Positions 59,690-64,000 of a stretch of DNA of 64,000 nt are shown here, piece after piece. This stretch comes from Actinomadura craniellae (GTDB lineage: Bacteria > Actinomycetota > Actinomycetes > Streptosporangiales > Streptosporangiaceae). The DNA lies in assembly GCF_003289645.1 (NCBI RefSeq), contig NZ_QLYX01000008.1, forward strand, positions 1 through 64,000, in the 5' to 3' direction. The notes beneath the pieces were generated by a model. The model worked only from the letters and a program-made list of their open reading frames with translations. It ran no database searches and was not told the origin of the DNA. Position 1 is the stretch's first letter. Every line of letters starts with the position of its first letter. The translations under genes were made by a program, and so were the position numbers.

Positions 59690-61024
59690 TCAGAGGGAGC
59701 GGGTGCCGCCGTCAGGGTCCCGGTAGGCCCGCCGGACCTCACCGTGCAGCGCCTGCCGGACCCGCTCGGCCATGTCCCCGACCTGCTCGGTGTCATGCGA
59801 TCCCAGCGAGGAGGGCACCTCGGCCACGACGAGGTCGGTCTGGCGGGCGATCTGCGCGCGCTGCTCGTCGTCCCGGGCGGCGACCGCGACGTCGCGCAGC
59901 ATCCGCAGCAACGCGATCAGTACCGTGGGTTCCCGCCGGCCGTACCGGCGCACCTGCCCGCAGGCCAGTTCGAGGTAGTACGCCAGGCCGCGGTCGGGCA
60001 ACTCGACCCGGCCCGCGCCGTCCTCGTACACGGCGCCGCCGAGCCATCGGCCGGTGAGCCGCACGAGGAGGTCGGCCGTGTGCCCGATGGAGTGGGCCGC
60101 GGTGACGGGATCGTTGATGCCTGGGGACAGCGCTTTGACCGCGATGTCGGTGAGCTGGCGGAACCCGTATGCGATGTCCTGCTCGGCGGCGCGTTCGTAG
60201 CCCAGCCGGATGCTCTCCTGGACGGCCGCCTCGATCGCGGGAAGGTCGAGCGGCCGGTCCGCGCGGCTCCAGACGGAGGCCACGGGAGTGCCGCGGACGA
60301 CGTGGTCGCCGGGGTGCACCCCGACGCCGATCAGGGCATCGGTGGTGCGGGCCGCGCGCAGCAGCGGGCCGACGTCGATGATCCTGACGAAGCCGCTGGA
60401 GCCGGCGGGCACGCTTCTGCCACCGGAGCGCGTCCCGTCCGCCGGCCGGGAGGGCGGGTCGTCGTACGCCGGCCGGAGCGTCCGGATCGCGTGGGCGGTC
60501 TCGTCGTGGACCATGCGCATCATCGTGTCCACCCGCAGCAGCCGCGCCACGTGCGTGATGAGGGCGAGGACGGCCGCCAGCTCGGCCAGGCCCAGCAGCG
60601 AGGCGATGAACAGCGCCAGGTCGGGGACGGGCCGGCCGGCTTCGAGGTACCGCAGCACCGTGATGGTGTACACGAAGGTGCTGACCAGTACGCACAGGAC
60701 GGCTTTGATCACCCGGTCCCGGGTGAATTCCCGCAGCAGGCGCGGTGAGAACTGCTGCGAGGCCAGTTGCAGCGTGACGACGGTCAGCGAGAAGGCCAGG
60801 CCGGTGACGGTGATGACCGAGGAGGCCAGCGCCTCCAGCAGGGACTTGGCCGCGTTGGTGTCACCGGGCCAGCGCAGCCAGGCCAGCGGGTGCGAGGGGA
60901 ACAGGCTCACCCGGACCGTCAGCAGCCCGCAGCCGAGGGCCACCAGGCTGCCGATCGCGGGCCACAGCCACAGCGGGCCGCGGGAACGCTCGGCCTGGGG
61001 CCGGCGCGGGGTGAACGGGCGCAC
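59690..61024 (-). CDS. DUF2254 membrane protein
   Basis: 444 residues. Four hydrophobic helices in the first third (about 18-40, 60-88, 105-125, 135-160; VITVTGLAFSLTVVTLQLAS followed by QQFSPRLLREFTRDR, the family signature) and a soluble C-terminal domain (about 170-444; IAVKALSPGINDPVTAAHSI). Function unknown; family widespread in actinobacteria. Convergent with gvpK. Confidence 0.88.
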   Translation of the reverse strand: MRPFTPRRPQAERSRGPLWLWPAIGSLVALGCGLLTVRVSLFPSHPLAWLRWPGDTNAAKSLLEALASSVITVTGLAFSLTVVTLQLASQQFSPRLLREFTRDRVIKAVLCVLVSTFVYTITVLRYLEAGRPVPDLALFIASLLGLAELAAVLALITHVARLLRVDTMMRMVHDETAHAIRTLRPAYDDPPSRPADGTRSGGRSVPAGSSGFVRIIDVGPLLRAARTTDALIGVGVHPGDHVVRGTPVASVWSRADRPLDLPAIEAAVQESIRLGYERAAEQDIAYGFRQLTDIAVKALSPGINDPVTAAHSIGHTADLLVRLTGRWLGGAVYEDGAGRVELPDRGLAYYLELACGQVRRYGRREPTVLIALLRMLRDVAVAARDDEQRAQIARQTDLVVAEVPSSLGSHDTEQVGDMAERVRQALHGEVRRAYRDPDGGTRSL

Positions 61025-61056
61025 AGGTGCCGGTACCCCCGGCGTGGCCTTCTAGG

Positions 61057-61800
61057 CTAGGCGGGTCGCACGATGACTTCGGAGATCACGGCGTCGCGGG
61101 GGGTTTCCAGCGCGTCGACCACCACCCGGGCCACGGTCGCCGGGGCGATGTAGTCGGCCGGGTCGTAGTCCAGCCCCTCCTGGGCGCGGGTTTTGCGCTG
61201 CATCTCGGTGGCGGTGCGTCCCGGGTACACACTGGTCACCCGCAGGTCGGGCTCTTCGGCGCGCAGCGCGTCGGCCAGCGCCTTCAGGCCCTGCTTGCTG
61301 GCGGCGTACGCCGACCAGCCCGGGTGGGCCCGCAGCCCCGCCCCGGAGTTGACGAAGACGACCTGGCCGCGGGCGTCGCGCAGCGCGGGCAGCAGCAGGC
61401 GGGTCAGCTCGGCCGCGGCCACCAGGTTGACCATGAGCTGGTCGATCCAGTGGTCGGCGTCCTGCTCGGCCACCCGGCCCAGGTCGATCACACCCGCGCT
61501 GTGCACGACGCCGTCGATCCGCCCGGGCAGGTCGGCCTCGGCCAGCGCCGCCTCCATCCGCCGCGGCTCGGTCAGGTCGAGCACCACGGGGTACACCGTC
61601 GCCCGGCCGCCCCCGCTCGTCGCTCCGGAGGGGTCGATGACCAGCGTCCGGGCGTGCGCTCCGCCGAGTTCCCTGGCCAGGGAGCCCAGCCGCTCGGCGG
61701 ACCGGCCGAGCACCACCAGGTCGTGCCCGCGTTCGGCCAGCAGGCCGGCCGTCGCCCGCCCGATCCCGCCTGTGGCCCCGGTGATGACGAAAGTCCCCAT
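61057..61800 (-). CDS. Short-chain dehydrogenase/reductase
   Basis: 247 residues from ATG 61800 (GGGGAGA about 9 nt upstream favours this over ATG 61809). GATGGIGRA (cofactor), VHSAGV (NNAG-like), YAASKQGLK (active-site Tyr and Lys). SDR of unknown substrate. Gap of 32 nt from the DUF2254 gene downstream in the same direction. Confidence 0.88.
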   Translation of the reverse strand: MGTFVITGATGGIGRATAGLLAERGHDLVVLGRSAERLGSLARELGGAHARTLVIDPSGATSGGGRATVYPVVLDLTEPRRMEAALAEADLPGRIDGVVHSAGVIDLGRVAEQDADHWIDQLMVNLVAAAELTRLLLPALRDARGQVVFVNSGAGLRAHPGWSAYAASKQGLKALADALRAEEPDLRVTSVYPGRTATEMQRKTRAQEGLDYDPADYIAPATVARVVVDALETPRDAVISEVIVRPA

Positions 61801-61875
61801 GCGGGTCATTCTCCCCGATCCGGATCTCTCGCGCGGGAGAACGTTCGTCAGGTGCCGAAATCCGCTGAGATCCTT

Positions 61876-63330
61876 TCAGTTCGGCCGCAGCACGCGGGTC
61901 ATGCCGGCGATCAGGGCGGTGGCCAGGACCCAGCCGGCGGCGATCAGGGCGTAGGCCAGCCACTGGGTCCAGCCCAGCGGATCCCACAGCTCGCGCTGGC
62001 CGAAGGTGGGGATCGGGATCAGGTGGTCGAGGGTGTAGATGAACGCGTTGTAGTGCGGGCGCTCGGCCGGCGGCTTGAGCGGGCGCGGGCGCTCCGCAGA
62101 GAAGACCGTCGTGCCGGCGGCGAGCAGCAGCGCGAACCACATGAACGCCCGCCAGGGGCGGTAGCCGTAGCCGACGGTGAGGTCGAGGAGCCGGCTCCAG
62201 ACGCGGCCGGGAGGCCGGAGCATGGGGCGGCGGGCGCGCAGCTTGGCGAGCTGGGCGCGGCGGGCCAGGTCCTCGTGGCCGGTGCCGCGGTACCAGGTGG
62301 CGAGCTGCTCGTACGGCTGGGGGTGGAAACCGTCGATGTCCCGGGCCACCCACTCCAGCCAGCGCGGCGGCGGGGCGGCCCGCAGCGACTCGTACACCAG
62401 CCCGTTGAGGTACAGCTCGGCGGCCCACGACTCGGGCGGGTCGAGCAGGACGCCGAGCCGGGAGTGCGCCAGGGAGACCGGTTCCCGGGGCGGCTCGGCG
62501 AGGGCGAGGATCAGCTCGTCGACCTGCATGTGGCTCAGTTGCAGGGCGAGCCGCCGGCCGGGGGCGCGGACGATCGCCTGGTCGAAGGACAGGGTGCCGT
62601 TGACCCGGGCGCCGCGCAGCCGGACGGTGCCCTCGGCGGTGAACCCGCGGCTCAGCTCGCAGGCGTCATCGACCACGAGGTTCTGCCCGTCCAGCGCCAT
62701 CCGGCCCGGGTTGCGCAGGGTGGCGCCCACCATGAACAGGCCGCCGTTCATCCGGGCGCCGACCAGCCGGACCCCGCCGGTGATCTCGGCGTCGCGGAAG
62801 AACGCCCCGGCGTCGACCTGTAGGGCGCCGGAGAACAGCCCCCACTTCTGCGGATCGGTCTCGGTGATCCTGGTGTCGTTCATCCGCAGGCCGTCGGAGA
62901 TCTGCGCCCGCGGCAGCCGCACCTCGCCGTCGATCACCGACCCGGACATGCTGAGGTAGCCGTCGGCGCGCAGCCCGCCGCCGTCGAAGCCGGGCATCCG
63001 GCAGGCGGCGAACCTGAGGTGCCGGGTCTGCGCGTTGGCGAACATCGGCGCCTCGGCCAGGTGGCAGAACTCCAGCCGGAACTCGCAGTCGACCGTCCCG
63101 CCCATGACGTCGATCCGTCCGGTGAGGTACGCGCCGCGCAGCCGGATCGCCGGGACGTGCCCGGGGCGCCGCTCGACGGCGCCGAGCAGCAGCCGGCAGA
63201 CGACCTCGGCGCGGACGGTCCGCCCGGGCGCCGGCTCGGCGGGCAGGTCGGGGCCGAGCTCGACCATGGCGCCGGTTGGGTAGGCGTCCCACAGCCGCCG
63301 CTCGGGCTCGGTCAGCTCCAGGTCGAGCAC
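61876..63330 (-). CDS. Beta-helix-like membrane-anchored protein
   Basis: 484 residues. The N-terminal two thirds show repeated short strands, for example IRLRGAYLTGRIDVMGGTVD, GGLRADGYLSMSGSVIDGEV and GGVRLVGARMNGGLFMVGAT, an oxidoreductase/pentapeptide-like parallel beta-helix. The C-terminal third has two hydrophobic helices (about 395-412 and 456-476). Often labelled membrane-associated oxidoreductase in actinomycetes, but no cofactor motif is visible. Function unknown. Confidence 0.7.
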   Translation of the reverse strand: MLDLELTEPERRLWDAYPTGAMVELGPDLPAEPAPGRTVRAEVVCRLLLGAVERRPGHVPAIRLRGAYLTGRIDVMGGTVDCEFRLEFCHLAEAPMFANAQTRHLRFAACRMPGFDGGGLRADGYLSMSGSVIDGEVRLPRAQISDGLRMNDTRITETDPQKWGLFSGALQVDAGAFFRDAEITGGVRLVGARMNGGLFMVGATLRNPGRMALDGQNLVVDDACELSRGFTAEGTVRLRGARVNGTLSFDQAIVRAPGRRLALQLSHMQVDELILALAEPPREPVSLAHSRLGVLLDPPESWAAELYLNGLVYESLRAAPPPRWLEWVARDIDGFHPQPYEQLATWYRGTGHEDLARRAQLAKLRARRPMLRPPGRVWSRLLDLTVGYGYRPWRAFMWFALLLAAGTTVFSAERPRPLKPPAERPHYNAFIYTLDHLIPIPTFGQRELWDPLGWTQWLAYALIAAGWVLATALIAGMTRVLRPN

Positions 63331-63358
63331 GCGGCCATCACCTCACGGGAGAAAGGGA

Positions 63359-63391
63359 GAGGCCGGGGAGGGCGCCGCCCTCCCCGGCCTC
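63359..63391 (-). terminator. spo0M terminator
   Basis: Arms GAGGCCGGGGAGGGC (63359-63373) and GCCCTCCCCGGCCTC (63377-63391) form a 15-bp perfect stem with a 3-nt loop, beginning 10 nt beyond the spo0M stop. On the minus strand it is followed by TCTCCCTTTC. Confidence 0.85.
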
Positions 63392-63400
63392 CGGTGCGGC

Positions 63401-64000
63401 TTAGAAGAAGCCGCGGCGCCGGGCGGCCTGCTGGAGGAAACCCTCCAGCTGCTGCTCCCAGTTGGTGTTCTGGGCGCTGGCGTAGTCGACGGTGAAGCGG
63501 GCGAACGAGTCGTGCCCCTCGGTGAAGACACCGCGCTTGTCGAGCTCCAGCACGACCTCCATGGAGGTCGGGTAGGAGACGAAGGTGACTTCGAGCTGCT
63601 TGATGCCGCTGGCGTACTGCGGCGCCGGGTAGAACTCGATCTCCTGGTAGAAGGGCAGCTCCTGGTGGACGCCCCAGATGCGGCCCTTCTCGCAGTCGGC
63701 GTTGCGGAACCGGAAGCCGAGGTTGGCGAAGGCGGCCAGGATGCGCTCCTGGGCGGGCAGCGGGTGGACCGCGATGGGGTCGAGGTCGCCCGGGTCGAGC
63801 GCCCGCGCCACCTCGAGCTCGGTGGACACGCCCACGGTGGTGCCGCGCAGCGGCTGGCCGTACATGTGGGTGAGCGGGGCCTCCCACGGGACGTGGAACT
63901 GGAAGGGCAGGCTGTGCCGCATGCCGGGCTGCAACTGGAAGGCCCCCGTCAGGCGGACCTTCGAGTACTCCAGGTCGGTGTGGTACTCGTTGTCGCCGGA
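63401..64000 (-). CDS. spo0M: Spo0M-like sporulation-control protein (partial, runs off right edge)
   Basis: The C-terminal 199 codons are present; the N-terminus lies beyond 64000. HSLPFQFHVPWEAPLTHMYG, then LEVARALDPGDLDPIAVHPL and FANLGFRFRNADCEKG are the arrestin-like Spo0M signature. It ends LEGFLQQAARRRGFF. In Bacillus, Spo0M influences sporulation and cell division; in actinomycetes the role is less clear. Terminated by a very strong hairpin. Confidence 0.85.
   Translation of the reverse strand, partial: SGDNEYHTDLEYSKVRLTGAFQLQPGMRHSLPFQFHVPWEAPLTHMYGQPLRGTTVGVSTELEVARALDPGDLDPIAVHPLPAQERILAAFANLGFRFRNADCEKGRIWGVHQELPFYQEIEFYPAPQYASGIKQLEVTFVSYPTSMEVVLELDKRGVFTEGHDSFARFTVDYASAQNTNWEQQLEGFLQQAARRRGFF

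Overview
The window is high-GC DNA from an actinobacterium, on the chromosome. GTG starts are common, coding is dense, many junctions are ATGA/GTGA stop-start overlaps, and it carries a WhiB protein, a DUF397/XRE-DUF5753 regulatory pair, a Spo0M homologue and an actinomycete-type gas vesicle cluster. The gene content fits the Streptosporangiales/Thermomonosporaceae or a relative; the exact genus is inference.

Layout. 0.4-6.3 kb: murA, then the purine operon purD-purB-MOSC-purC (all minus strand). 6.3-9.6 kb: a 38-codon leader ORF, a CorA magnesium channel and a penicillin-binding transpeptidase. 9.7-16.4 kb: glycerophosphodiester phosphodiesterase, purA, DUF3151, fructose-bisphosphate aldolase, DedA, a membrane-anchored DUF4115-like protein, pyrE and a degenerate alpha/beta hydrolase. 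16.4-21.5 kb: TPR protein, NYN ribonuclease-like protein, PhoD-like phosphoesterase and a DRB0094-type RNA ligase. 22-33.7 kb is accessory: epoxide hydrolase with a divergent WYL regulator whose 3' end has been tandemly duplicated, SDR, DUF488, Uma2, hypotheticals, an XRE/DUF397/anti-sigma-like ATPase trio, an NmrA remnant behind a MerR-type promoter, and a CYTH-CHAD protein. 33.9-36.2 kb: a candidate secreted effector and immunity pair.

36.2-52.4 kb is an integrated element of about 16.2 kb. It is bounded by 17-bp direct repeats (24 bp with two mismatches), and the right copy is the last codons of a GNAT acetyltransferase gene. It carries a tyrosine integrase, excisionase, XRE regulator, a primase-polymerase/DUF3987 helicase next to a field of 9-bp iterons, a DUF2637 protein, a ribbon-helix-helix repressor with two matching operators, a TPR regulator and one phage tape-measure-like protein in an operon of unrecognised genes. 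I see no FtsK/TraB translocase and no other virion genes. A phage satellite or a stripped AICE fits better than a complete prophage or a self-transmissible element.

52.9-59.6 kb: WhiB protein, rhomboid protease and a ten-gene gas vesicle cluster (Lys-rich protein, SRPBCC protein, gvpA, F, G, O, J, L, S, K), mostly with overlapping genes. 59.7-64 kb: DUF2254 membrane protein, SDR, a membrane-anchored protein, and spo0M running off the right edge.

No tRNA, rRNA or CRISPR array was recognised.
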